Source: a virus. Taken from it: 49,122 bases of DNA. The translations under genes and the position numbers were made by a program. The stretch covers positions 1-49,122 of IMG/VR virus record IMGVR_UViG_3300030104_005222; one strand, given 5' to 3'. This document shows positions 29,973 to 39,116 of this stretch, piece by piece. A model generated the notes under the pieces. That model did no database searches, was not told where the DNA came from, and saw nothing but the letters and a program-made list of their open reading frames with translations. Within the stretch, counting starts at the first letter, position 1. Each line of letters starts with the position of its first letter.

Positions 29973-32900
29973 GTGGCCGAAACTACCCCGCAACCTGAAT
30001 CAACTGAGCCACCTCAACCGTTTGAAGAAACGGAAGAGCAGAAAAAGAAGTTTGATAAGTTAAACACACAGTTAAACCTTACTTCTATTGGAATGATTTT
30101 TGCGGCTGAGCGTGATGCAGCATTGTCTATGGACGCTGATCAGGCTGAAGCAAAAATTAATCGCGGTGAGGCAATTGTTGATTTTGACGCGGCACTTAAG
30201 ATTGCGGAAAGAAAGACAGGTTTGACCCCGACTGAAACCGTTGAGGCTGCGACGTTTCAAAACATTCCGATTCAAGAAATGTTTGTGCGGATCACACAGG
30301 CGGGTGAGCCTGTTAGCGACGTCGTTAAGTCATATGAGGCCAAACGCGCGGAAGTTGGTCTGACACCTCAGCAACGTAGAGTAAAAAAACGTCAGTTTAG
30401 TATTGCGACACGTGGTATTCAGCGCATCGAGGCTGGCGAAAAAGAACTCGATCCGCAGATAAAAGAGCAAACCTTGACTCGTTTGCGTGGGATGTTTGAT
30501 CCTGAAAAGCAACCACCAAAAATTTATACTGGTGACGCCGCACTTGGCGAGGCTGAAGATGCTGTAATTAAAATGGGTCAGCCTGGGTACAATCGGATCG
30601 AAAAACTTGCGAATCGTATTACTGACCCCGAGATTGCAGACGACCCTGAAAGGGCTCAAATGCTGCGAGACATGTTGGCTGACCTGGGGCCACCTACTAC
30701 GGGTGCGATGGTCCGAGAAGCGGTCTCTGATAATGCGCTAAACGAAATGTTAGGCAAGCTATCCACGTATGATCTAAACAAGCAATCGACCGATAGGAAC
30801 ATCAAGCGGGGAACTAAAGAATACGAAGACCTTAAAAAGACGGTCTACAAGAACGCTTTATACGAAGCGACACTGCTGAAGACGGCGAATAAGTTTTTCC
30901 CTCCCATGTTTGTTTCGTACGACATGATTGACCCCTTGGGTAAGTTTTCTGACCCTGCGTCAGACAGGGACACATCGTGGATTAAAAAGATGGTCGATGC
31001 TGCCAGTGAGGTTCGTGTCGAGGTTGTCGGTCTTGATCGCAAGGGTAGCCCTATTTATCGGTTGACCCACCCCACGTGGCACGTTTTTGAGATGGCTGAT
31101 TCTGCGCAAGCTGCTGTTGCTGGTGTGGTTGAGCGTTTGGCTCGTGGTCCTGAAGATGAGCGCCTGGTGGATGCTTTTGCTGAGGGCGCTTTAGAGGGTG
31201 TTCGTAATCGACGGGATTTCCTCAAGGCCGCGATGTCGACTGAGATGGCCTCCAATAGCAAATTGGGTGCTGCGGCTGCTGGTTTTGGTGGATTTGCTGC
31301 GGCTATTCTTACTCCTGATCTTTTTATGGGTGCGGCAGCAGTTGCTCGGGCGACGAAAAAAGTTGCTGTTGCCGCAAAAAATGTACGTGCATTTAAGGCG
31401 ATGGCACCGGCATTGATTGATGAGCTTGGTGATGGCGCTGAGACGTTGGCAAAAGCTGAGCAGATCATTGGTGATGGTGTCGCCGACGCATTGAGTGCGG
31501 GGAACTATGACGAAGCGTTGAGACTTTTAGACGAAGCCAAAAAGTTTGCGTCTGATTCAGACAGGTTGATTAGTCAAGCACGTAATACCAGCGAAGATAT
31601 GGTTCGTGTTGTGGATCAACTAGACCAAGATATTGCTCGTAGACTAACGGACGAAATACCTGAAATGGGTATTGTTGAAGGTCGACGATTGGCGGCTAAG
31701 ATTCCAGGTGCTTTTGGGGCTACGGCGGAAAATTTGCACCCCAGTGTCCGTCGGGTTGAGTTGCGTGGATCTACGTTGGATCAACCTGTACCGTTTCCTG
31801 AGTTGTTCAACACACGGATGTCGATTGAGCACCTGCAGGATTCGATTCGATTACTGAAAAAGGGTGACATTAACGAGCAGTTTCTTATCGCCTACGTAGA
31901 TGAAGCCAATAAATTTAGCTCTTCGTTAGCGTCACTTATGTCCGACGCAAAAGTTGGTACGCAGACCGCAGGGTTGTCTGCTACTCAAAGACAAGCCTCA
32001 GTGGACTTGATTAATTACCTGACACGATACGAATCAACGCGTTTACTAAGAGACGATCCGAATGCGTGGGCGAGTAAAGTAAAACGCCTCGCTGCAAATT
32101 TACCGTTTGATCCAGATGATTTAGCGGCAAATCGTAAATTTTTATCCGGGTTAGACAAAGCGATTACGGAAACGTTAGCGTCAACGAAATCATTGAAGTC
32201 TAAGTTGAAGACTACGGTCACGATAGCTGACGCAACTGAGGCTACAGCAAAGGCGACTAAAGCCTTGCGGGGTCAGTTCGAGTCTCGTGCCGCTGCTATG
32301 GCGTTTGTACGAGAGAAAGTAGCTAAGCAGGCAAACATTGAGGTCGATCCTTTGCTTGTTCCGTTGACCGAAAAGCATAAAGCGATTGGTCGAGAGGGTT
32401 TATCTCCCGAGGGGCTTAGCTTTTTACGTCAGATTGAAATCGCCGTTCCTGGCCTTAAGGGTGATGACGCATTGCGCATCATTAAAATCGAGGATCAGAA
32501 AGCTCGTAAGTGGGCCAAGACAAATAACAGCACTGTAGGTAAGTACTATGAAGAGCAGTTTCGACTCTCAAATGTGGTCGAGGGTCCTACTACGGCTACT
32601 AAGCCACCCCCAACACCGACTACACCAACTCCTTCTCCTGCACCAACTCCAGCACCAAAACCACCACCAACGGCAGGACCGAAGCCTACCGCCCCTACGC
32701 CGACGCCTAAGCCTTCAACACCTGCGCCGAAGCCTGCTCCACCTGAACCACCAACGCAGGTACCTTTACCTACTACTTCTGTTTCTCAGGGTTCCAATAA
32801 AGCGGCGTTAGGCTTAGTTGACGACATCATAAAAACGGCGCAAAGAATTGATAGCCCCGGTGCTTCGGAACTTGCCTTTCGTTTAGGTCGTGAGAAAAAA

Positions 32901-35900
32901 CGACTGAGTAGTTTGCCGATAAATGAAATTGGTCCTGCTGTTGCTGGTTTGGTACAAAAACGACTTGTGGGTCAATATGGTAAGGGTGATTCAGTCGAAG
33001 TTGTTTTAGGCAGTCTTGACGACACAGGTGAGTTGGTAAGTAAACTTCGTCAGCTTCAGGACCTTGGAACACAACGAGCACCAACAAGTACTCGCGGCGC
33101 GTTTGAAGGTCCTGTAGGTAGTGCGCCGAAGCGCGTTGAGTTGGATGGTGTTGCTCCCAAGGATTCGATAATCGATGGGAAGACGCCTCTTGAGCGACGA
33201 CTCGAACCGAATGAAGTGCACAGATACGACATAATCAGATCACAACCACCGGAACCAGGTCTTAGCTCTGAAGTCTTATTTAACCATCTTATTGGAGTTG
33301 ATGACGGAATTGAGGTTCTTGAATTTTTGTTGCGTCATGGTGAGTTAGATTCAACACGCGCAATCGCGAAAAGAATTTTACCTGTTTTGAAGCGTGAGTT
33401 TAAAGACGAAAAACTCAACTTCAAAATTGTTCACGGGTCTAATTTTCGTCGTGGTGTACGCGGAGATTATACAGATGCTACAGGCTCAGTAAGAATTCGC
33501 GGCGAAAATATTTTTAGTCGTACAGATGATCGATTCCCTGATCTAACTGACACTGGTTTGAATGAGGGGACGATTTTACATGAACTAATTCATGCGGCGA
33601 CGGTACGTTACATTCGAGGAAATCCTAGTTCAAAAGAAGTTAAAGCACTAAAAAGTTTAAGTGGTGAAATCAAAGCTGGACTACAAAAGCTCCTGGATGA
33701 CACACCCGATTTACCTTTAGACGGTAGTGCTGAAAGAGCTTTACTTGCTGAACAACGAAAAGATCTTGTCCATCGATTAGGTAAGTGGGACAGTTACTTC
33801 GGTACGCCAGTTGAAATGGTGACCTTTACACTGACGAACCCTAAATTCCAAGAAATGTTGCGGACCATTAAGGTTACACCGAAACAAAGTTTGTGGAACA
33901 AGTTTACTCGAAAAATTGCTAACATTTTTGGTATCAAAGCAGGTGACGAAGAGTCTGCTTTTGCTCAAGCAATTGTTGCGACGGAAGACATTATTCGTGC
34001 GTCTTCTAAGCAATTTGATCGCCCCCTAAGAGAGTCTTTATTCGAACTAACAGCAACTCAAAAGCTTAGAAACACCAACATATTCCGTTATGGTGCGTCA
34101 ACCGAAGGTTTAAACAACGGTAACTTTATCGAGGTAGAGATAGTCACCCCAACACGAGGGGCGTCCTACCGGAGTAGACTTGGCCCCAGAGAAATGCGCG
34201 TCAGGAGTATTGAGCTTTCAGATGATGTTAAAAATACTGGTTTGGGTACGGAAATATATATTCGGGCTTTGCGCAAGGCTCAAAATGAGGGTGCGGCTTT
34301 TGTCAGCGATGTAGGTCCGAGCCCTGATGCTTTACGGGTTTACGGTACGCTTGAAAGGTACGGGATTAAATTCCGTCGTCGTGGCGTTCCTTCGGGAATG
34401 ACGGCTGAAATTTCAGACCAGTTGTTTATTACTGCTGACGATCTGAAACGGATTGACCTTCAAGATGTGTTGAATCAACATGTCGCACGAAAGACTCCAT
34501 CGGATGCAGTGTTTTCTATGGTGCCGAATGTGGCATCTAATCGAGTCGTAGTTGAGCGATTAGACGACGGTCGAATCTTTTTGCGGGCACTGACAGATAC
34601 TGCAACTGCTGATGACTTTATTCGTGCCCTTGGCTCCGCTTCTCGCCGTAATCTTGATGAGTCCGACATGAAAGCTCTCGTAGCTTGGTTGGGCACTAAG
34701 GGCGTTAAGGTCAGTCACAATGGTGCCGTGTTTACCGCCAAAGATCCAGCGACCATTGAGCGTGCGGAAGACGAGTTTGCAAGTGCGTATTTAACTTACG
34801 TTCGATCTGGCCGGGCGGATAAACCAGAAATTAAAGGCGCGCTGAACAAAGCCTCTGAGTGGTTGAAGGATACATATGCGGCTGCGACGGGTCGAAGTGT
34901 TGGTGGCCCACCTCCTGGTATGGATCCTACATTGACGAAAACGCTCGACAAGATGCTACGTCGTCCGTCAGATCAAGTTTCGTTACCCAACATTTTTAAA
35001 ATTACGAAAGACGCTTTGTTTTCTACCAGCGTCAAGGGTACTGAAATCGACGTCGGTCAAGAGATTCTGCGCGTGACATATCGTCTGGGCTATCCAATGG
35101 CAGAAGACGACCTTTCAAAGCAGATGACTAAAGCGGCAAAACTGTACTCTGAAGGCAAAAAAGATCAGGCAGTAATCAAACTCCCTGGCCCAGTTTCATT
35201 CGGCGGTCGGTCAGCAAAAGATGAGTATTCGTTAGACGAGATCATTAAGATTCAAAGTGAGCTTGAGTCAGCAAAACTTTTGGACATGTCAGACACTTCT
35301 TTGTTGCCGCTGGGCGGGGCTCATCGAGGTGTGGGTGAGAGGAACGCGTCGGAAATTGTGGAGCAGATCGTTCACGGTAGTCGGGCTGGTGGCGTATTCA
35401 AAAGCCTTTACTTGGGTGGCGATGCGTATGCCGACATGAGAAGTTTGCCCTTGATTGTTCGTGAAGCAATTCAGGGTGGTGCTCGAAAGGTGCAGCAGGC
35501 TGTGGGTGAGACGATCACGTTGGTTACAGAGAAAGACGTCACCAACCTCATGCACTACCTGACGGGTAAGGCAGCTATTCAGTTTGCTAAGGGTGGTCGG
35601 TCGGCTGTGAGTGCTGGTCATGACTCTATGGGTGATGTTGTCGATAGTTTACGTAAGTACTTTGAAGCGGTGGCAAGCACCCCTGAAGGTGAGCGTAAGT
35701 TAGAAATCGTTTCGGACTTTTGTCAATTGGTGCGTGAGCGGGGTAGCAGCGCCAAAGCTATTACTGAGATTAAAAACCGTGGATATGACCAAGAAGAATT
35801 AATGGCCGCGTTTAGTGAGATTGTGCGTGGCAAGAAAGCAAATCGGTTTTTGCGCGAGACATTCCAGGCCGCAGGATTCAAAGCTGACGATGAGGCCCGC

Positions 35901-38585
35901 TTGTTACCGGAGTACTTTACTCAAGCGCGGTATGGTTCGTCCGGAACACAAGATGCTGGTGGTCTGCTCGAAACGATGCTGTACTACGCAGATCGTGTAC
36001 CACGAGAATACAAAGGTAAGGGTCAACTGTTCTCTGAGCGATTGGCCGCAGAGGGTATGGATGCCCAGCGATCTGAAGCAACATTCTTGCGATTGTACGA
36101 AGATCTGAACACAGTATTTAAAGACGACTCAAACGTTTCTAACCGCGTGGCTATTTTGATCGCGGCTCATGGTCACGCAAACAAGGCTAAAATGGAATGG
36201 GTCGGCATGGGTATCGCTGCCGACGAAAAGCTCAACAAGAGTATCAACCGATATTTCTTAGGTGAGTTTGTTGCCGATGAAGACATTGCTCAGGTAAAAC
36301 GATTCTTCGAAAACATGGGTTACAACCCGAATATGGTTGAAGCTTTTGACCTTTACGGACAAAAGATGTTTATTCCTGCCCAAGCTCGTAAGCGTTTGTC
36401 GATGGCGTTGGATCAAGCAATGGACCCTGCAATTCGTAAGCAGGTGGGTGGAGACTTGTGGGACGCGTTAGCCGAGCCAGAAAACATTATACGCGCTGGT
36501 GTATCTGGTAAGAATGAGTCGGCAAAAATGACTGCGGCGTTGTTTTACCGCTACCTTAAAACACGAATGGTTCGGGGTCACTACATCCTTAAGGCCAAGT
36601 ATTTTTGGATGAACACATTCGATCACTTTAATCAAACTGCACTACGTTGCGGGTACAGCACAGCGTTGGTATCTACGACACGCATGGTTTCTCAGAACCT
36701 GTTGTCTAACAATATCGGTCAAGCGTTTGTTGCTGCCGCACGCATGATGGGCCGTGGTCAGAGTGTTGAGGATGTTCGTCGGGTACTTCAAAGCTTTGGT
36801 GACGAGGGCGCAAAATGGGCGGGCAAACTGACCCGATCGTCGAAATGGCACATTAGCGTCAACGATGTTTTGCGGGGTGGCGACACGATTATTATGGTCG
36901 GTGGTCGACCCTACAAAGCAAACGATTTGCGTCAGCAGTTTTTGGAAGCTGGTATTTTTGCCTCGTTTGATACGAGTCAATTGGGTACGAAAATTCAAAA
37001 CGTCGGCAACTTGTTCCTGGACGAGGTTGCGAAAAGCACTTCAGGTAAGACCCGCAAGATGTTTAAAGACATCAAAGATGACATTAAAGGGGCATCAGAA
37101 GATATTGCTGAGGCGTGGTCGGAGCGCGAGCGTTTGGGATTGGCGATAACCTTAATGGAGAAAGGTCTCGATCCTCGTACAGCGGCTCGGCTTACGATTG
37201 ATGCGCTTTACGATTACGCAGGTAGCATGTCTAAGGGGGATCGAAACTTCCTCTTGAACCTCTTCTTCCCTTTCTGGGCTTTCCAGAAGAACGCAAACCG
37301 CCATATTTTCGATACGATTTTTAGTCCTGAAGGAGCGTACCGTTTAGGCGTAATGCGCAGGTTCCATGACAAGGGGTCGGATGTAGCAAGTGAGTTGGCG
37401 TACTTAGCTTCGGTAGATGAAAACGGTGTCGATGTTGATGCATTGCCTCCTGATCTCAGGCAAAGCTACTTTGCACTTAAAAAGCAAGTGTACGAAAGAC
37501 TAAGTGTCGACGGTCAGGTGCCGCCATTAGTGCGCCATGAGCTTCGTATGTTTATTTCAGGTTCGCTTTATGGCTACCATGGCGGTCAATTATTGGAGTC
37601 AACAACACCATTAAGTGACGAGATTTCGGCCATAGCGGACGATCTACGGGACGAAAAGACTGGCGAGAGAATGCCGATTGATCGTCGCGCTCTTGCGTCT
37701 TACTACGTACCAAGAACAGATCGATCATCTTTGCCCGGTTACTATCGCGACCGCATATCGTTGCGGTTCCCGTACACGCCGTCAGACTACGAAGAGACTG
37801 TTCGCGATCCTGCTGTGCCAGGAGAGTTTAACGACACGATGAAAACGTGGTTGGATCTATACCGCGCGAGGAATGTCGATGCCCCATACGTGGGTCTGTT
37901 TATACCTGAGGCAACTTATGTCGCGGCGTTCAACCACATGACCTATTTGACGTCTTCGATGATTATGACAATGCAAAAAATCGAAGACATGGGTGACAGT
38001 TGGTGGTCCGATGAAGATGATGGCTCAGACGCGATCAATCCGTACACAGGTTTGTTGGCCTTGGCTACACCAGAACGAGCGCCAATTTTGTCTGACCTCC
38101 AAGCTGAATTAGGTCTCGGCGGTAATCAAGTGCCGCGAAAAATGGCGTTCGCAATGGTTTACACGGCTCAAATGTTCAACATGGATATTCTTGAGATCGA
38201 TGAAAAAGACGATCCTTTTGACGTATTGAATAAAATGCAGCGAGCCAAAGACGAGGGTGAGGAATTTGAGTTGCCGCTTTTGGGTACCGACAAGAAGATC
38301 AAACCCGGTATGCGGTATTACTTAATGCCGGGTGTGGCTCAAGCGGCTTTCGTTAACAGTCCGTTTGGTGAAATGAACGATCTTTTGTTAAAGTTAGAAA
38401 GAACTGCACCGGAAAAAGCTGCGGGCTTACAGGGTCGATTGCAGCAAGTTGCTCGTGGACTTACTGGACTTGAGATTAAGGATGTCTCAAGAAGTAAGAG
38501 TGCGGCACAAGAAATGTTCCGCGCCAGAAAGGAAACCCCACAAAAAGTAATCAAGAAAGCACAATCGAGGGAAAAACTCAAATAG
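29973..38585 (+). CDS. Giant polyvalent internal/ejection protein, 2870 aa
   Basis: Starts with GTG after GGAG at six bases. Visible parts: a helical N-terminus; an Ala/Gly hydrophobic segment (GAAAAGFGGFAAAILTP) from about residue 430; coiled helices to about 870; a Pro/Thr-rich linker, about 878-940; a zincin-like site, LHELIHAATVRY, with HELIH at 1203-1207; a GNAT-like segment, about 1403-1468 (IELSDDVKNTGLGTEIYIRA, then LRVYGTLERYGIKF); long helical regions; and FFPFW at 2431-2435 in a segment (RNFLLNLFFPFWAFQKNANR) that I associate with large phage ejection proteins. The linker, protease motif and acetyltransferase-like block fit the polyvalent-protein idea, in which such proteins are carried in the capsid and injected. 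No lysozyme motif is evident. Confidence 0.8.
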   Translation: MAETTPQPESTEPPQPFEETEEQKKKFDKLNTQLNLTSIGMIFAAERDAALSMDADQAEAKINRGEAIVDFDAALKIAERKTGLTPTETVEAATFQNIPIQEMFVRITQAGEPVSDVVKSYEAKRAEVGLTPQQRRVKKRQFSIATRGIQRIEAGEKELDPQIKEQTLTRLRGMFDPEKQPPKIYTGDAALGEAEDAVIKMGQPGYNRIEKLANRITDPEIADDPERAQMLRDMLADLGPPTTGAMVREAVSDNALNEMLGKLSTYDLNKQSTDRNIKRGTKEYEDLKKTVYKNALYEATLLKTANKFFPPMFVSYDMIDPLGKFSDPASDRDTSWIKKMVDAASEVRVEVVGLDRKGSPIYRLTHPTWHVFEMADSAQAAVAGVVERLARGPEDERLVDAFAEGALEGVRNRRDFLKAAMSTEMASNSKLGAAAAGFGGFAAAILTPDLFMGAAAVARATKKVAVAAKNVRAFKAMAPALIDELGDGAETLAKAEQIIGDGVADALSAGNYDEALRLLDEAKKFASDSDRLISQARNTSEDMVRVVDQLDQDIARRLTDEIPEMGIVEGRRLAAKIPGAFGATAENLHPSVRRVELRGSTLDQPVPFPELFNTRMSIEHLQDSIRLLKKGDINEQFLIAYVDEANKFSSSLASLMSDAKVGTQTAGLSATQRQASVDLINYLTRYESTRLLRDDPNAWASKVKRLAANLPFDPDDLAANRKFLSGLDKAITETLASTKSLKSKLKTTVTIADATEATAKATKALRGQFESRAAAMAFVREKVAKQANIEVDPLLVPLTEKHKAIGREGLSPEGLSFLRQIEIAVPGLKGDDALRIIKIEDQKARKWAKTNNSTVGKYYEEQFRLSNVVEGPTTATKPPPTPTTPTPSPAPTPAPKPPPTAGPKPTAPTPTPKPSTPAPKPAPPEPPTQVPLPTTSVSQGSNKAALGLVDDIIKTAQRIDSPGASELAFRLGREKKRLSSLPINEIGPAVAGLVQKRLVGQYGKGDSVEVVLGSLDDTGELVSKLRQLQDLGTQRAPTSTRGAFEGPVGSAPKRVELDGVAPKDSIIDGKTPLERRLEPNEVHRYDIIRSQPPEPGLSSEVLFNHLIGVDDGIEVLEFLLRHGELDSTRAIAKRILPVLKREFKDEKLNFKIVHGSNFRRGVRGDYTDATGSVRIRGENIFSRTDDRFPDLTDTGLNEGTILHELIHAATVRYIRGNPSSKEVKALKSLSGEIKAGLQKLLDDTPDLPLDGSAERALLAEQRKDLVHRLGKWDSYFGTPVEMVTFTLTNPKFQEMLRTIKVTPKQSLWNKFTRKIANIFGIKAGDEESAFAQAIVATEDIIRASSKQFDRPLRESLFELTATQKLRNTNIFRYGASTEGLNNGNFIEVEIVTPTRGASYRSRLGPREMRVRSIELSDDVKNTGLGTEIYIRALRKAQNEGAAFVSDVGPSPDALRVYGTLERYGIKFRRRGVPSGMTAEISDQLFITADDLKRIDLQDVLNQHVARKTPSDAVFSMVPNVASNRVVVERLDDGRIFLRALTDTATADDFIRALGSASRRNLDESDMKALVAWLGTKGVKVSHNGAVFTAKDPATIERAEDEFASAYLTYVRSGRADKPEIKGALNKASEWLKDTYAAATGRSVGGPPPGMDPTLTKTLDKMLRRPSDQVSLPNIFKITKDALFSTSVKGTEIDVGQEILRVTYRLGYPMAEDDLSKQMTKAAKLYSEGKKDQAVIKLPGPVSFGGRSAKDEYSLDEIIKIQSELESAKLLDMSDTSLLPLGGAHRGVGERNASEIVEQIVHGSRAGGVFKSLYLGGDAYADMRSLPLIVREAIQGGARKVQQAVGETITLVTEKDVTNLMHYLTGKAAIQFAKGGRSAVSAGHDSMGDVVDSLRKYFEAVASTPEGERKLEIVSDFCQLVRERGSSAKAITEIKNRGYDQEELMAAFSEIVRGKKANRFLRETFQAAGFKADDEARLLPEYFTQARYGSSGTQDAGGLLETMLYYADRVPREYKGKGQLFSERLAAEGMDAQRSEATFLRLYEDLNTVFKDDSNVSNRVAILIAAHGHANKAKMEWVGMGIAADEKLNKSINRYFLGEFVADEDIAQVKRFFENMGYNPNMVEAFDLYGQKMFIPAQARKRLSMALDQAMDPAIRKQVGGDLWDALAEPENIIRAGVSGKNESAKMTAALFYRYLKTRMVRGHYILKAKYFWMNTFDHFNQTALRCGYSTALVSTTRMVSQNLLSNNIGQAFVAAARMMGRGQSVEDVRRVLQSFGDEGAKWAGKLTRSSKWHISVNDVLRGGDTIIMVGGRPYKANDLRQQFLEAGIFASFDTSQLGTKIQNVGNLFLDEVAKSTSGKTRKMFKDIKDDIKGASEDIAEAWSERERLGLAITLMEKGLDPRTAARLTIDALYDYAGSMSKGDRNFLLNLFFPFWAFQKNANRHIFDTIFSPEGAYRLGVMRRFHDKGSDVASELAYLASVDENGVDVDALPPDLRQSYFALKKQVYERLSVDGQVPPLVRHELRMFISGSLYGYHGGQLLESTTPLSDEISAIADDLRDEKTGERMPIDRRALASYYVPRTDRSSLPGYYRDRISLRFPYTPSDYEETVRDPAVPGEFNDTMKTWLDLYRARNVDAPYVGLFIPEATYVAAFNHMTYLTSSMIMTMQKIEDMGDSWWSDEDDGSDAINPYTGLLALATPERAPILSDLQAELGLGGNQVPRKMAFAMVYTAQMFNMDILEIDEKDDPFDVLNKMQRAKDEGEEFELPLLGTDKKIKPGMRYYLMPGVAQAAFVNSPFGEMNDLLLKLERTAPEKAAGLQGRLQQVARGLTGLEIKDVSRSKSAAQEMFRARKETPQKVIKKAQSREKLK

Positions 38586-38663
38586 CTTTAATTCAGGTAC
38601 ATATACTATGTGTTACCGTTTTAATGTTACAATAGCCGCAGATTTTGCGTCAGGAGCTTTAGG

Positions 38664-39116
38664 ATGAGCATAAATCAATTTACTCGCTATGGTTTTGCTG
38701 CGGCAGACGACCGTTCAATTTCTGGTTCGTCGTTTACTACGCATGAATTGACCGTTGATTCGGACATACAGTTTAGCTCGAAGGTACCCTCGTCAGCGTT
38801 TTTGGGCTCAATTGAATTTCAACTTACCGGTATTTCTGACGGAGATGAGCTTACTATTTTTCTGTGTCGGGACTCAACAGGTAATGTTCCGTTGACTTCG
38901 CAGCATTTAGAGGGCGCGACACAAAGAGTCACGACAGGAATTGGTTCTGCTACTTCTGGTGGCTGTAGCTTTACGATTAACAAAGACTTTCATTTCGACG
39001 ATATTGTAACTGGTGCAACGCAGGGTAGCCTATATGTTGCTGCTAAGTGTTTATCGAGTGCTGGTTCTGCGGCACCATGTACGGCAACTGCAATTCGCCT
39101 TAACTGGAGAGGATAA
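38664..39116 (+). CDS. Small beta-rich tail/fibre-associated protein, 150 aa
   Basis: GGAG lies eight bases before the ATG. The product MSINQFTRYGFAAADDRSIS is beta-rich: THELTVDSDIQFSSKVPSSA, LGSIEFQLTGISDGDELTIF, CSFTINKDFHFDD and SLYVAAKCLSSAGSAAPC. It is similar in size and style to the four beta-rich proteins at 42837-44612. Its stop overlaps the fibre start (TAATG), so it is co-translated with the fibre and may be a fibre-base or chaperone-like partner. It has four cysteines. Confidence 0.62.
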   Translation: MSINQFTRYGFAAADDRSISGSSFTTHELTVDSDIQFSSKVPSSAFLGSIEFQLTGISDGDELTIFLCRDSTGNVPLTSQHLEGATQRVTTGIGSATSGGCSFTINKDFHFDDIVTGATQGSLYVAAKCLSSAGSAAPCTATAIRLNWRG

